The notes under the pieces were generated by a model. The model made no database searches. It was not told the DNA's origin and saw only the letters and a list, made by a program, of their open reading frames with translations. The position numbers were made by a program, and so were the translations under genes. A stretch of DNA of 64,000 nt from contig CP054595.1 in NCBI GenBank assembly GCA_013347225.1, positions 3,034,415 through 3,098,414 on the forward strand. Reading direction: 5' to 3'. Shown in pieces: positions 8,454 to 17,815 of the stretch; positions within the stretch are counted from its first letter, which is position 1; the number at the start of each line of letters is the position of its first letter. The DNA is from Candidatus Accumulibacter similis (lineage in GTDB: Bacteria > Pseudomonadota > Gammaproteobacteria > Burkholderiales > Rhodocyclaceae).

Positions 8454-10079
8454 TTGCTCACTTCCATCCGCCACTGGCTCGATCGCAACATCCTCGAACT
8501 TGGCCGCGAGATGCGGCTTTCCTTCCTGCCGCCGCTGATGGTCTACCTGGCGGCTGGCGTGTCCGGGCTGACCGGCATCGTCGGCACCTTCTTCGTCAAG
8601 GAGCACCTCGGACTGTCGGCTGCCTTCCTCGCAGCACTGGGCTTCTGGGCGGGAATCCCATGGGCACTGAAGATGCCGATCGGCCATCTGGTAGACCTGA
8701 CCTGGCGCCGCAAGGCGGCGCTGGTCTGGCTCGGCGCGGCGCTGATCGCCGCCAGCCTGCTGATCATGTACGGGCTGGTGAGCGAGCCGCTGCGCATGGG
8801 CAGCGTGATATCGCTCGAAGCATGGTTCGTCCTCTCGGCACTGCTGTCGCCGGTCGGCTATGTCATCCAGGACGTGGTCGCCGATGCCATGACCGTCGAG
8901 GCGGTGCCGCGCGTCGACGAGCACGGACAGGCGCTGCCCGCCGAGACGCGGCGGCTGATGAACACGACGCTGCAGACGCTCGGCCGAGTGGCGATCATAG
9001 GCGGCGGCGTGCTCGTGTCGGTGGTCAACGTCGGCATGTTCCAGGGCGTCGAAACGCTGCCGCAAGCGGCGAAGGTCGCGGTCTATGCCCAGGTCTATGG
9101 CATGGCCCTGCTGATCCCGCTGGTCTCGGTGGCCGGCGTGCTGCTTGCCTCGCTGCTGCGACGGCGTGAGGAGCGACGGCTGCGCGCACGCGGCTTCGCT
9201 GAAGCGCAGTTGCGGGAGTTGCTCGAACCGCCGCTGCTGCCGTTGCGACCGAACTGGTGGATCCTCGGTGGCAGTGCGCTCTTCGTCGCCTTCAGCCTGA
9301 GCGTCGGGCTGGCGCAGATCGAGTTCGGCCAGGAGATCATCTTCGTCGGCTCCTTCGCCATCATCAGCTTCCTGATGGCAAGGCTGCTACGCGAACTCGA
9401 CGAGGAGTCGCGACGGACGCTGCTCGGGACGGCGATCATCATCTTCGTCTTCCGCGCCATTCCCGGTCCCGGTGCCGGATCGACCTGGTGGATGATCGAC
9501 GTTCTTGGTTTCGACCAGTCGTTCCTCGCCAGGCTGTCGCTTCTCTCCAGCGTGCTGACGCTGTTCGGGCTCTTCCTTTTCCGCCGCTTCATGGGCGAAC
9601 GATCGATCGCCCACATCGTCGCCTTCCTCACCGTCGCCGGGACGCTGCTCAGCCTGCCGACGCTCGGAATGTACCATGGACTGCACGAATGGACGGCCGC
9701 GCACACCGGCGGTATCGTCGACGCGCGCTTCATCGCACTGATCGATACCGCACTCGAGTCCCCTCTCGGGCAGATCGCGATGGTGCCGATGCTGGCATGG
9801 ATTGCCAATTCGGCGCCGGCCGGACTCAAGGCGACCTACTTCGCGGTGATGGCCTCGTTCACCAACCTCGCGCTGTCGGCCTCGCAGCTCGGCACCAAAT
9901 ACCTGAACCAGATGTACCACGTCAGCCGCGAGGTACGCGACCCGGCGAGCAACGCCATCAAGGTGGCGGCCGACTATGGCCAGCTCGGCAGCCTTTTCCT
10001 GACTGCGATCGTCCTCGGGCTGGTGCTGCCGTTCGCCGCCATCTGGCTGACGCGCCTGTGCCGGCTGCGCAGCGCCTGA
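8454..10079 (+). CDS. MFS transporter (folate/biopterin or AmpG-like)
   Basis: A 541-residue polytopic transporter with about 12 membrane helices. The segment SPVGYVIQDVVADAMTVEAV resembles the conserved acidic helix of BT1-type folate/biopterin carriers and related AmpG-like permeases; the loop WALKMPIGHLVDLTWRRKA is a typical MFS cytoplasmic loop 2-3. I chose the TTG at 8454 because CCGGAG lies seven bases upstream and the preceding in-frame residues are Arg-rich and unlikely to be translated. Substrate cannot be read from sequence. It is a single gene with its own promoter region, followed by 228 bases before a lipoprotein gene. Confidence 0.75.
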   Translation: MLTSIRHWLDRNILELGREMRLSFLPPLMVYLAAGVSGLTGIVGTFFVKEHLGLSAAFLAALGFWAGIPWALKMPIGHLVDLTWRRKAALVWLGAALIAASLLIMYGLVSEPLRMGSVISLEAWFVLSALLSPVGYVIQDVVADAMTVEAVPRVDEHGQALPAETRRLMNTTLQTLGRVAIIGGGVLVSVVNVGMFQGVETLPQAAKVAVYAQVYGMALLIPLVSVAGVLLASLLRRREERRLRARGFAEAQLRELLEPPLLPLRPNWWILGGSALFVAFSLSVGLAQIEFGQEIIFVGSFAIISFLMARLLRELDEESRRTLLGTAIIIFVFRAIPGPGAGSTWWMIDVLGFDQSFLARLSLLSSVLTLFGLFLFRRFMGERSIAHIVAFLTVAGTLLSLPTLGMYHGLHEWTAAHTGGIVDARFIALIDTALESPLGQIAMVPMLAWIANSAPAGLKATYFAVMASFTNLALSASQLGTKYLNQMYHVSREVRDPASNAIKVAADYGQLGSLFLTAIVLGLVLPFAAIWLTRLCRLRSA

Positions 10080-10307
10080 GCGCTCGCCGCCGACGCCGAA
10101 ACATTCCCGGCCGCAGCTGGCTGCCATCTCCCCGCGCCCCCACCGCAAGCGGCAGATGGTTTATGCTTGCAGCCATGCGACATGGCTCCATGCCTGCTGC
10201 TGGCGAGTTGGCCGCAGAACGTGACTGGCCACCGGGAGTCGACGATGGCGAACCTTCCCTCGCGCCGAATGCCCAAAACTGATCCGCGATCCCGGAGGAA
10301 CTCCAGC

Positions 10308-10772
10308 ATGTACACCTGCCTCAGACGCCTGTCACTGGCCGCCGCGGTCGGCAGCCTGTTCCTGGTCGCCGGCTGCGACTCCAATTCCCATTACGATCAA
10401 TACGATCGACCCTACGACGGTTCCTCCTACGGTCGCCAGCCATCGTACGGACAGCCGTCGTACGATCGCAATGACGCCTACGAACGCGGTTACCGCGACG
10501 CGCAAAGGCAGCAGGGCTACAACCGCTACGGCGGGCATGAGTACGAGCGCGGTTACGAGCGTGGCCGACAGGAAGCGGAGCGCGAAAGCAAGCGCGCCGC
10601 CAAGGAGGAGCGCCGGCAGCGCGAGGCGCGGGACGAGCGGCGGCAATACGAGGACCAGCGCCGTTCCTACGATTACCGTCGTCCCGCCGATGTCCGCCCG
10701 CCGATGACGCCGCCGCAGCAACCGGGGTCCCCGCCACCGTTCCCGGGAACCTGGGGTGGTTACGGGGGCTGA
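10308..10772 (+). CDS. Small Tyr/Arg-rich lipoprotein
   Basis: A 154-residue lipoprotein. The start at 10308 follows GGAGG at nine bases. A type II signal peptide ends in the lipobox LVAGC (Cys25). The mature part is low complexity: a Tyr/Asp/Ser/Gly-rich region with repeated Y-G-Q-P-S-Y units, then an Arg/Glu/Lys-rich predicted helix (about residues 90-140) and a Pro-rich tail. The Asp after Cys (C-D-S) could signal inner-membrane retention by the enterobacterial rule, but that rule is not certain here. No catalytic motif; probably structural or envelope associated. Confidence 0.7.
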   Translation: MYTCLRRLSLAAAVGSLFLVAGCDSNSHYDQYDRPYDGSSYGRQPSYGQPSYDRNDAYERGYRDAQRQQGYNRYGGHEYERGYERGRQEAERESKRAAKEERRQREARDERRQYEDQRRSYDYRRPADVRPPMTPPQQPGSPPPFPGTWGGYGG

Positions 10773-10799
10773 CCGACGCGTCGTACGGGGCACGTTGGA

Positions 10800-10819
10800 G
10801 CGCGCAGCATGCTGCGCGC
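10800..10819. repeat. Perfect 20-bp palindrome between convergent genes
   Basis: GCGCGCAGCATGCTGCGCGC reads the same on both strands. It lies 27 bases after the lipoprotein gene and 19 bases before the end of suhB. There is no T-run. It could be a cruciform-type terminator or a protein site. Confidence 0.5.
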
Positions 10820-10838
10820 GACGCCTGCGTCAAAGTAC

Positions 10839-11648
10839 TCAGGCCGGCAGGCCCGGCGTCCGATGGGCGTCGATCACCTGCAGCAACTGGGCGAAGACCT
10901 TCGGCGTGCCGGCGACCAGATTGCCCGTCTGCAGGTAGGTCTCGTTGCCGACCAGATCGCCGATCAGGCCCCCCGCTTCGGTGATCAGCAGCGCCCCGCC
11001 GGCGATGTCCCAGGGCGACAGCCCGAATTCCCAGAAGCCGTCGAAGCGCCCGCAGGCGACGTACGCGAGATCGAGCGACGCGGCGCCCGGCCGCCGGATC
11101 CCCGCCGACCTGCGCGCCAGGTCCTTGAAGATGGCGAGATAGGCGTCGATGTGCTCATACACCCGATAGGGGAAACCGGTGCCGATCAGGGCGTCCTCCA
11201 GGCGCAGACACTTGCTGACCCGGATGCGGCGATCGTTGAGGAAGGCGCCGCCCCCCCTGCTGGCGCTGAACATCTCGTTGCGCACCGTGTCATAGACGAC
11301 CGCCTGCGTCACCTGCCCGCGATGCGCCAGCGCGATCGAAATGGCGTACTGCGGGAAGCCGTGGATGAAGTTGGTCGTGCCGTCAAGCGGATCGATGATC
11401 CACTGGTACTCGCTGCCGGCAGCGCTGCCGGCGACCTGACCCGACTCTTCTGCTAGAATCCCGTACTCCGGATAGGCCTCGCGCAGGACGTCGATGATCG
11501 CTGCCTCGGCCGCCTTGTCCACTTCCGTGACGAAGTCGTTCTGGCGCTTGCTGGTCACCTGCAGGTGCTCGATGTCCAGGGACGCACGATTGATGATCTG
11601 GCTGGCGCGCCGCGCCGCCTTGACGATGATGTTCAGAGCTGGATGCAT
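10839..11648 (-). CDS. suhB: Inositol-1-monophosphatase family protein SuhB
   Basis: A 269-residue lithium-sensitive-type phosphatase. It carries the metal-binding motif DPLDGTTNF (around residues 84-92) and the second motif [15 protein letters not shown] (around 217-231), both signatures of inositol monophosphatase/SuhB. In E. coli SuhB dephosphorylates inositol phosphate and also joins the ribosomal RNA antitermination complex. As in E. coli it is divergent from trmJ just upstream of the isc cluster, which supports the assignment. The start ATG at 11648 gives the family's N-terminus ([15 protein letters not shown]); no strong ribosome binding site precedes it. The open frame continues upstream but overlaps trmJ. 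Confidence 0.93.
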   Translation of the reverse strand: MHPALNIIVKAARRASQIINRASLDIEHLQVTSKRQNDFVTEVDKAAEAAIIDVLREAYPEYGILAEESGQVAGSAAGSEYQWIIDPLDGTTNFIHGFPQYAISIALAHRGQVTQAVVYDTVRNEMFSASRGGGAFLNDRRIRVSKCLRLEDALIGTGFPYRVYEHIDAYLAIFKDLARRSAGIRRPGAASLDLAYVACGRFDGFWEFGLSPWDIAGGALLITEAGGLIGDLVGNETYLQTGNLVAGTPKVFAQLLQVIDAHRTPGLPA

Positions 11649-11714
11649 GTTTGTTGGCGAACCTGACGGGCGGCTTTGGCCGCCCGATTGGTGTGGAGGA
11701 GCCCCGATTCTAAT

Positions 11715-12518
11715 ATGAACCGCGCTGCCGGGGCCGATCGTTCGCGCCTGCCGCTCGACCGCGTCCGCTTCGTCCTCTCCCACACCAGCCATCCGGGCAA
11801 CATCGGCGCCGCCGCCCGCGCGATGAAGACGATGGGTCTGACGCGCCTGCTGCTGGTCAACCCGAAGCGCTTTCCCGACGACGAAGCAGTCGCCCGCTCG
11901 GCCGGCGCCGATGATCTGCTCGCCGACGCGCGGGTATGCTCCAGCGTCGACGAGGCCCTGGCGGATACACGGTTCGCCTGTGCCGTCACGGCGCGACAGA
12001 GGAATCTCGGACCACCGCCGCTGGCGGCGCGCGCGGCGGCGGCAGAGATCCTGGCCAGGACCGGCGACGGCGAGGTGGCGCTGCTTTTTGGCAACGAGAG
12101 CGCGGGCCTGTCGAATGCCGAGGTGCAACGCTGCCAGCGGACGGTGTTCATCCCGGCGAATCCCGGCTATGGTTCGCTCAACCTCGCGGCGGCGGTGCAG
12201 ATCGTGGCCTATGAGTTGCGCCTCGCCGCCTTCGACAGCCAGCCGCCGCTGTACAGCAAGACCATCGCCTTCGCTTCGCCGCCGGCAAATCACCAGGATA
12301 TCGAGCGTTTCTACCAGCACCTCGAACGGGTGATGATCGGCAGCGGCTTCCTCGACCCGCAGCGCCCGCGCCGGCTGCTGCCCAAGCTGCGGCGCCTGTT
12401 CGGGCGCGCCGGACTGGAGCATGACGAGATCAACATCCTGCGCGGCCTGCTCGATGCGATCGAGCGGCAGAGCGCCGGACGGCAGATCGACCACCGCAGC
12501 GAAACCGTAGGCGACTGA
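11715..12518 (+). CDS. trmJ: tRNA (cytidine/uridine-32-2'-O)-methyltransferase TrmJ
   Basis: A 267-residue SPOUT-class methyltransferase that 2'-O-methylates position 32 of several tRNAs using S-adenosylmethionine. The N-terminal domain shows the family's [17 protein letters not shown] (about residues 24-40), and the knot region is visible as [13 protein letters not shown] and [17 protein letters not shown] (about 130-165). A C-terminal helical extension ([17 protein letters not shown]...) is typical of TrmJ. The start at 11715 is 66 bases from the divergent suhB start. Gene order suhB-trmJ-isc matches enterobacteria, with cysE inserted between trmJ and iscR here. Confidence 0.93.
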   Translation: MNRAAGADRSRLPLDRVRFVLSHTSHPGNIGAAARAMKTMGLTRLLLVNPKRFPDDEAVARSAGADDLLADARVCSSVDEALADTRFACAVTARQRNLGPPPLAARAAAAEILARTGDGEVALLFGNESAGLSNAEVQRCQRTVFIPANPGYGSLNLAAAVQIVAYELRLAAFDSQPPLYSKTIAFASPPANHQDIERFYQHLERVMIGSGFLDPQRPRRLLPKLRRLFGRAGLEHDEINILRGLLDAIERQSAGRQIDHRSETVGD

Positions 12519-12588
12519 ATCAGTCAACCATTGTAGAATGACACTGGGTCTTCCCGCCCGCCCCCCCCAGCCCAAGGACGTTCACCTC

Positions 12589-13341
12589 ATGTTCAGCCAC
12601 CTGCGCGAAGACATCCAGTCGGTATTCGACCGCGATCCTGCTGCCCGGACCTTCTGGGAGGTGCTGACCTGTTACCCCGGCGTCCATGCCATGGCCTCGC
12701 ATCGTCTGGCGCACTGGCTGTGGGTGCATCGTCTGCGCTGGCTCGGCCGCCTGGTCTCGCATTTCGGACGCTTCGTCACCGGTATCGAGATTCACCCCGG
12801 AGCGGTGATCGGGCGCCGCCTGTTCATCGATCACGGCATGGGTGTCGTCATCGGCGAGACGGCAGTGATCGGCGACGACGTCACCCTCTACCACGGAGTG
12901 ACCCTCGGCGGGACCTCGTGGAACAAGGGCAGACGGCATCCGACACTCGAGAGTGGCGTCGTCATTGGCGCCGGTGCGAAGGTCCTCGGACCGATCACGG
13001 TCGGTGCCTCGGCGAAGGTGGGTTCGAATGCCGTGGTCGTCAAGAGCGTTCCCCCGGGCGCCACTGCAGTCGGCAACCCGGCCCGCATCATCGACCCGGC
13101 GCAGGCGCAGAAGCGCGAGGAGATGGCCGGGCAACTCGGTTTTTCAGCCTATGCCCTCGCCGCCGATCAGGACGACCCGCTGGCGAAGGCGATTCACGGT
13201 CTGCTCGACCATGCGGTCGAGGTGGACCGCCGTTTTGCCCTGTTGCTGAAGCGGATCGAGGCAGCGGGGGTCGCCATCGATGGCGAACTGCTGCGCAGCG
13301 ACCCGTTCGACCCACAATACCTGAGTAAAATAGTTGACTAA
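12589..13341 (+). CDS. cysE: Serine O-acetyltransferase CysE
   Basis: A 250-residue acyltransferase making O-acetylserine, the carbon skeleton for cysteine. After an N-terminal helical domain it has left-handed beta-helix hexapeptide repeats ([20 protein letters not shown], then [20 protein letters not shown]), the catalytic His-Asp region FIDHGMG, and the C-terminal cap GNPARIID. It is the shorter type common in bacteria with an isc operon, and its position directly before iscR suggests supply of cysteine, the sulfur donor for IscS. Its last codons overlap the promoter and probable IscR site for the operon. A TAGAAT hexamer at 12534-12539 could be its own -10 element, but no good -35 is present. 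Confidence 0.93.
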   Translation: MFSHLREDIQSVFDRDPAARTFWEVLTCYPGVHAMASHRLAHWLWVHRLRWLGRLVSHFGRFVTGIEIHPGAVIGRRLFIDHGMGVVIGETAVIGDDVTLYHGVTLGGTSWNKGRRHPTLESGVVIGAGAKVLGPITVGASAKVGSNAVVVKSVPPGATAVGNPARIIDPAQAQKREEMAGQLGFSAYALAADQDDPLAKAIHGLLDHAVEVDRRFALLLKRIEAAGVAIDGELLRSDPFDPQYLSKIVD

Positions 13342-13362
13342 TTGGCAAGCAGCCCCTATGAT
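13330..13362 (+). promoter_or_regulatory. iscR promoter with probable IscR type 1 half-site
   Basis: TTGACT (13334-13339), a 17-base spacer and TATGAT (13357-13362) form a near-consensus sigma70 promoter. The bases ATAGTTGACTAATT (13330-13343) resemble the left half of the E. coli IscR type 1 operator that represses iscR when the [2Fe-2S] form of IscR is present; the right half is weak. The -35 overlaps the cysE stop codon. Confidence 0.75.
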
Positions 13363-13398
13363 TCAACTGTCCTAACAACCACTCTCCAAGGAGGAGCC

Positions 13399-13890
13399 AT
13401 GCGACTGACAACAAAAGGACGTTTCGCGGTCACCGCGATGATTGATCTCGCGCTGCGCTGCAGCGAAGGCCCGGTTTCCCTGGCTGGAATCAGCGACCGG
13501 CAGAAGATCTCGCTCTCCTATCTCGAGCAGCTTTTCGGCAAGCTGCGCCGCCACGGCCTGGTCGAGAGCGTGCGCGGCCCGGGCGGCGGCTACTGCCTCG
13601 CTCGCCCCACCAGCCAGATGACGGTCACCGACATCATCCGTGCCGTCGATGAACCGCTCGATGCGACGCAGTGCGGTGGCCGCGAGAACTGCCATGACGA
13701 TGAGCGCTGCATGACGCATGAACTGTGGTCCACGCTCAATGACAAGATGTACGAGTATCTCAGCTCGGTCAACCTGGCCGAACTCGTCGAACAGCAGATC
13801 CGCAAGAGCGGCCACGTCGCGATCCTGCAGGACGTCCGGCGCAGCCGGAACAAGCCCCGCAACGTCAAGGCTATGGCTGTGGGCGGCTGA
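13399..13890 (+). CDS. iscR: Fe-S cluster assembly regulator IscR
   Basis: A 163-residue Rrf2-family winged-helix regulator. The start at 13399 follows AAGGAGGAG. The helix-turn-helix occupies about residues 28-60, with the wing VRGPGGGYCLARP at 58-70. The cluster ligands Cys92, Cys98 and Cys104 and His107 are all present at exactly the positions known from E. coli IscR, so it should bind a [2Fe-2S] cluster and repress its own operon when Fe-S supply is adequate. The C-terminal tail is basic. It is the first gene of the isc operon, behind the promoter at 13334-13362. Confidence 0.96.
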   Translation: MRLTTKGRFAVTAMIDLALRCSEGPVSLAGISDRQKISLSYLEQLFGKLRRHGLVESVRGPGGGYCLARPTSQMTVTDIIRAVDEPLDATQCGGRENCHDDERCMTHELWSTLNDKMYEYLSSVNLAELVEQQIRKSGHVAILQDVRRSRNKPRNVKAMAVGG

Positions 13891-13904
13891 AGGCTCGCAA
13901 CACC

Positions 13905-15062
13905 ATGTTCGCGCCCGTCTATCTCGACCACAACGCCACGACTCCGGCAGACCCGGCGGTGCTCGAGGCGATGCTGCCCTACTTCTCGACACAGTTCGGC
14001 AATGCCTCGAGCCGTCACGAGTACGGGCGTGCGGCGCGACGGGCAATCGATGATGCGCGCGCCCAAGTGGCGGCGGCGGTCGGCGCGCATGCCACGGAAG
14101 TGGTGTTCACCAGCGGTGGATCGGAAGCCAACAACCTGCTGCTCAAGGGCGGCGCTGCCTGCCTCAGGCCGGGCCTGCTGGCGATCGGTGCAGCCGAGCA
14201 CCCGTGCGTCCTCAAACCGGCCGAACAGCTTGCGCGGCGCGGCTGGACACTCGAGAAACTGCCGATGGACGGCGACGGACGGATCGTTCGCGAGCGGTAC
14301 GAAGCCGTGATGGCGCGCAAGCCAAAGATCGTTTCGCTGCTGCTCGCCAACAACGAGACCGGCGTCATCGAGGACATCGAGCCCCTGGCCGAGCGCGCGC
14401 GGGCTGCCGGTGCCTGGTTTCACAGTGATGCGGTACAGGCTTTCGGCAAGCTGCCGGTCGACTTTCGGCGACTCAACGGCGCCGGCGTGCACGCGCTGAC
14501 GCTGTCGGCGCACAAGATGGGCGGGCCCAAGGGAGCCGCGGCGCTGGTCGTCGACAAGCGGCTCGAACTCGAGCCGCTGATCGCCGGTGGCGGCCACGAG
14601 CGCGGCCTGCGCTCGGGAACCGAGAACGTCGCGGCCATCGTCGGCTTCGGTGTCGCCTGCCAGTTGGCGGTCGAGCGACGCGCGGCGCTTGCAGCGCTGC
14701 TCACCCGGCTGCGGACGCAGCTCGAACAGGGATTGCTCGCGCTCGGCGCGACGCTGTTCGGGAAGCAGGTGGAACGGTTGCCGAACACGGTTTACTTCGC
14801 CTTCGCCGGCGTCGACGGCGAAACACTCGTCGGCCACCTCGACCGCGCCGGCTACGCTGTGGCAAGCGGCGCCGCCTGCTCGAGCGCCAGTCCGGAACCG
14901 TCACATGTGCTGCGGGCGATGGGCGTTGACGACGAACTGGCGCGCGGCGCGGTACGCGTCAGCCTTGGCCGCGGAAACACCGAAGAACAGGTCGCAGGCT
15001 TTCTCGCCGCCCTGAAAATGACCGTCGACCGGCTGCAACGATTGACGGCGATGGCTGTCTGA
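13905..15062 (+). CDS. NifS-like cysteine desulfurase, second copy
   Basis: A 385-residue PLP enzyme that removes sulfur from cysteine as a persulfide. The PLP lysine is K204 in LSAHKMGGPKGA and the catalytic cysteine is C325 in ASGAACSSASPEP, within a short loop typical of group I (NifS/IscS) enzymes. It is encoded 14 bases after iscR and 88 bases before iscS. It differs clearly from IscS: VYLDHNATTPADP against [13 protein letters not shown] at the N-terminus, and a shorter C-terminus lacking the IscU-docking tail. It may feed a different acceptor or act under other conditions. Transcription from the iscR promoter is expected. Confidence 0.9.
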   Translation: MFAPVYLDHNATTPADPAVLEAMLPYFSTQFGNASSRHEYGRAARRAIDDARAQVAAAVGAHATEVVFTSGGSEANNLLLKGGAACLRPGLLAIGAAEHPCVLKPAEQLARRGWTLEKLPMDGDGRIVRERYEAVMARKPKIVSLLLANNETGVIEDIEPLAERARAAGAWFHSDAVQAFGKLPVDFRRLNGAGVHALTLSAHKMGGPKGAAALVVDKRLELEPLIAGGGHERGLRSGTENVAAIVGFGVACQLAVERRAALAALLTRLRTQLEQGLLALGATLFGKQVERLPNTVYFAFAGVDGETLVGHLDRAGYAVASGAACSSASPEPSHVLRAMGVDDELARGAVRVSLGRGNTEEQVAGFLAALKMTVDRLQRLTAMAV

Positions 15063-15150
15063 GCGGCGAGTGAGGCTGCCGCAGCCTGCCGAGCGACGAC
15101 TGCAGCGGCTGCAAGCCCCAAGCTGATTTCCACAACCCGGAGCAAGAGCA

Positions 15151-16362
15151 ATGTTGAAGCTGCCCATCTACCTCGACTACTCGGCCACCACACCGGTGGA
15201 TCCGCGAGTGGCGGAAAAGATGATTCCCTATCTGGTCGAGAAGTTCGGCAACCCGGCCTCGCGCTCGCATTCATTCGGCTGGGAGGCCGAGGCGGCGGTC
15301 GAGGAGGCGCGCGAGGAAGTGGCGAAACTGGTCCATGCCGACCCGAAGGAGATCGTCTGGACCTCCGGCGCCACCGAGTCGAACAACCTGGCGCTGAAAG
15401 GCGCGGCGCAGTTCTACTCCGGCAAGGGCAGGCACCTGGTCACCGTCAAGACCGAGCACAAGGCGATCCTCGACACCTGTCGCGAACTCGAGCGACAGGG
15501 TTTCGCCGTCACCTACCTCGATGTGCAGGAGAACGGCCTGCTGGACCTCGAAGCCTTCACCGCGGCCTTGCGCCCCGACACGATCCTCGCCTCGGTGATG
15601 TTCGTCAACAACGAGATCGGCGTCATCCAGCCGATCGCCGAAATTGGCGAGATCTGCCGCAGCCGCGGCATCCTGCTGCACGTCGACGCGGCGCAGGCCA
15701 CCGGCAAGGTGGCCATCGATCTGGAGACGCTGAAAGTCGACCTGATGAGCTTTTCCGCCCACAAGACCTATGGTCCGAAGGGCGTCGGCGCCCTCTACGT
15801 GCGGCGCAAGCCGCGCGTCCGCCTGAACGCGCAGATGCATGGCGGCGGGCATGAGCGTGGTTTTCGCTCCGGTACGCTGCCGACGCATCAGATCGTCGGC
15901 ATGGGCGAGGCGTTTCGCCTCGCGCGGCTGGAAATGGGCGCCGAGAAGGAACGCATCCGCATGCTGCGCGATCGCCTGCTGCGAGGCCTTGAAGACATCG
16001 AGGAAGTCTACGTCAACGGCGACATGGATCACCGCGTGCCGCACAACCTCAACCTCAGCTTCGCCTATGTCGAAGGCGAGTCGCTGCTGATGGCGATCAA
16101 GGAACTGGCGGTGTCGTCGGGATCGGCCTGCACCTCGGCCTCGCTCGAGCCCTCGTATGTTCTGCGTGCGCTTGGTCGCAACGATGAACTGGCGCACAGC
16201 TCGATCCGCTTCACCCTCGGCCGCTTCACGACCGAAGAGGAGGTGGACTACGCAATCCGCCTGCTGCACGACAAGATCAGCCGCCTGCGCGAACTCTCAC
16301 CGCTCTGGGAGATGGTTCAGGAAGGGGTTGACCTGAGTACGGTCCAGTGGGCCGCTCATTGA
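15151..16362 (+). CDS. iscS: Cysteine desulfurase IscS
   Basis: A 403-residue group I cysteine desulfurase, the main sulfur donor for IscU and for tRNA thiolation. PLP lysine K205 lies in [15 protein letters not shown] and the catalytic cysteine C327 in [17 protein letters not shown]. The C-terminal tail ([21 protein letters not shown]) matches the IscU-binding tail of the housekeeping enzyme. Length is that of E. coli IscS. GGAGCAAGAGCA precedes the start at 15151. iscU follows after 23 bases. Confidence 0.97.
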   Translation: MLKLPIYLDYSATTPVDPRVAEKMIPYLVEKFGNPASRSHSFGWEAEAAVEEAREEVAKLVHADPKEIVWTSGATESNNLALKGAAQFYSGKGRHLVTVKTEHKAILDTCRELERQGFAVTYLDVQENGLLDLEAFTAALRPDTILASVMFVNNEIGVIQPIAEIGEICRSRGILLHVDAAQATGKVAIDLETLKVDLMSFSAHKTYGPKGVGALYVRRKPRVRLNAQMHGGGHERGFRSGTLPTHQIVGMGEAFRLARLEMGAEKERIRMLRDRLLRGLEDIEEVYVNGDMDHRVPHNLNLSFAYVEGESLLMAIKELAVSSGSACTSASLEPSYVLRALGRNDELAHSSIRFTLGRFTTEEEVDYAIRLLHDKISRLRELSPLWEMVQEGVDLSTVQWAAH

Positions 16363-16385
16363 TTGAATACTGAAGGAGCAACGCG

Positions 16386-16775
16386 ATGGCATACAGTGTC
16401 AAGGTTCTGGATCACTACGAGAATCCGCGCAACGTCGGGTCCTTCGCCAAGGACGAGGAAGGCGTGGCAACGGGAATGGTCGGAGCTCCCGCCTGTGGCG
16501 ACGTGATGAAGCTGCAGATCAAGGTCGGCAAGGGCGGCATCATCGAGGACGCGAAGTTCAAGACCTATGGCTGTGGCTCGGCGATCGCATCGTCGTCGCT
16601 GGTCACCGAATGGGTCAAGGGCAGGACGATCGACCAGGCGATGGACATCCGCAATACACAGATCGCCGAAGAACTGGCGCTGCCGCCAGTGAAGATTCAT
16701 TGCTCGATCCTTGCCGAGGATGCGATCAAGGCGGCGGTGGCCGATTACCGGAAGAAGCACGGCGAGCAGGCCTGA
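16386..16775 (+). CDS. iscU: Fe-S cluster scaffold IscU
   Basis: A 129-residue scaffold on which [2Fe-2S] and [4Fe-4S] clusters are built. The conserved ligands Cys37 (with Asp39), Cys63 and Cys106 are at the same positions as in E. coli IscU. The HscA recognition motif LPPVK lies at residues 99-103. GAAGGAG ends nine bases before the ATG. It lies between iscS and iscA in the usual order. Confidence 0.97.
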   Translation: MAYSVKVLDHYENPRNVGSFAKDEEGVATGMVGAPACGDVMKLQIKVGKGGIIEDAKFKTYGCGSAIASSSLVTEWVKGRTIDQAMDIRNTQIAEELALPPVKIHCSILAEDAIKAAVADYRKKHGEQA

Positions 16776-16810
16776 CAGTTCTGGGACAGCTACGAAAGGA
16801 GATGGCTTTC

Positions 16811-17134
16811 ATGGCAGTGACGCTTTCTGAGCGGGCGGCGACGCACGTCGCGAGCTACATGGTGAAGCGCGGCAAGGGAATCGGGCTGCGCCTCGGCGTA
16901 CGCACCAGTGGTTGCTCGGGGATGGCCTACAAACTCGAGTTCGCCGATGTCGCCCGGCCCGACGACATCGAGTTCGAATCGCACGGCGTGAAGGTCCTGA
17001 TCGACCCGAAGAGCCTGCCCTACCTCGACGGCACCGAACTCGACTATGCGCGTGAGGGGCTCAACGAAGGATTCCGTTTCAACAACCCGAACGTCAAGGA
17101 TGCCTGCGGCTGCGGCGAGAGCTTCAACGTATGA
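16811..17134 (+). CDS. iscA: A-type Fe-S carrier IscA
   Basis: A 107-residue A-type carrier that accepts clusters from IscU or binds iron and passes clusters to targets. The three ligand cysteines Cys35, Cys99 and Cys101 (the last two in ACGCGESF) are present at the canonical positions. I chose the ATG at 16811 because AAGGAG lies nine bases upstream; an ATG at 16802 directly abuts that site and is less likely. Confidence 0.96.
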   Translation: MAVTLSERAATHVASYMVKRGKGIGLRLGVRTSGCSGMAYKLEFADVARPDDIEFESHGVKVLIDPKSLPYLDGTELDYAREGLNEGFRFNNPNVKDACGCGESFNV

Positions 17135-17229
17135 CGCCGGTTGTCTGGCGCCGCCGCGGCACGCTCGTCCGGGAGATACCCGGCGGGCGCTGCCAGGGCT
17201 GATCTCCGGCACGCCTGACGAGCAGACGG

Positions 17230-17757
17230 ATGGACTTCGCCGGCGATCATTTTTCGCTCTTCGACCTGCCGGCTGCCTTCCGGATCGATTCGGCGCTGCT
17301 CGACCGGCGCTATCTCGAGTTGCTGTCGCAGGTTCATCCCGATCGCTTTGCCACTGCCGGCGAGGCAGCGCGACGTCTGTCGCAGCAATGGGCGACAAGG
17401 GTCAATGAGGCCTACCAGACACTACGCAGGCCACTGCCGCGAGCCAGGTACCTGCTCCACCTCGCGCAGCACGACATCGGCAGCGAGAACAATACCGCGA
17501 TGCCGGCCGATTTTCTCGTCGATCAGATGGAATGGCGCGAAGCCGTTGCCGAAGCACGGGCTGCCGGCAACCACCACGAGCTCGAACATCTGCATCATCG
17601 CCTGCAGCGCGAACTGGCAGCACGCCAGGAGGAGATCGCCGCGCTGCTCGACGACCAGCACGACCTCGAACAGGCGGCGGATCGCGTACGGCGCCTGATG
17701 TTCCAGGAAAAACTGCTGTCGGAGATCGACGACGCGATCGCCGCCGGCGAAGAATGA
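17230..17757 (+). CDS. hscB: Fe-S co-chaperone HscB
   Basis: A 175-residue J-domain protein that delivers IscU to HscA and stimulates its ATPase. The J domain is residues 1-75 with the HPD motif at 36-38 (SQVHPDRF). The C-terminal three-helix domain (from about residue 90) that binds IscU follows. The start shows only a poor ribosome binding site (GAGCAGACGG). hscA begins 58 bases later. Confidence 0.95.
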   Translation: MDFAGDHFSLFDLPAAFRIDSALLDRRYLELLSQVHPDRFATAGEAARRLSQQWATRVNEAYQTLRRPLPRARYLLHLAQHDIGSENNTAMPADFLVDQMEWREAVAEARAAGNHHELEHLHHRLQRELAARQEEIAALLDDQHDLEQAADRVRRLMFQEKLLSEIDDAIAAGEE

Positions 17758-17815
17758 CCGCAGCCGCGTCGGCAGCCGCCGGCAACCGCAACCAGCCTCA
17801 GGACCTTCCCTCTTC

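Noticed and set aside
12534..12539. cysE promoter (TAGAAT)
   Set aside because: No acceptable -35 at 16-18 bases, so I mention it only in the cysE entry.
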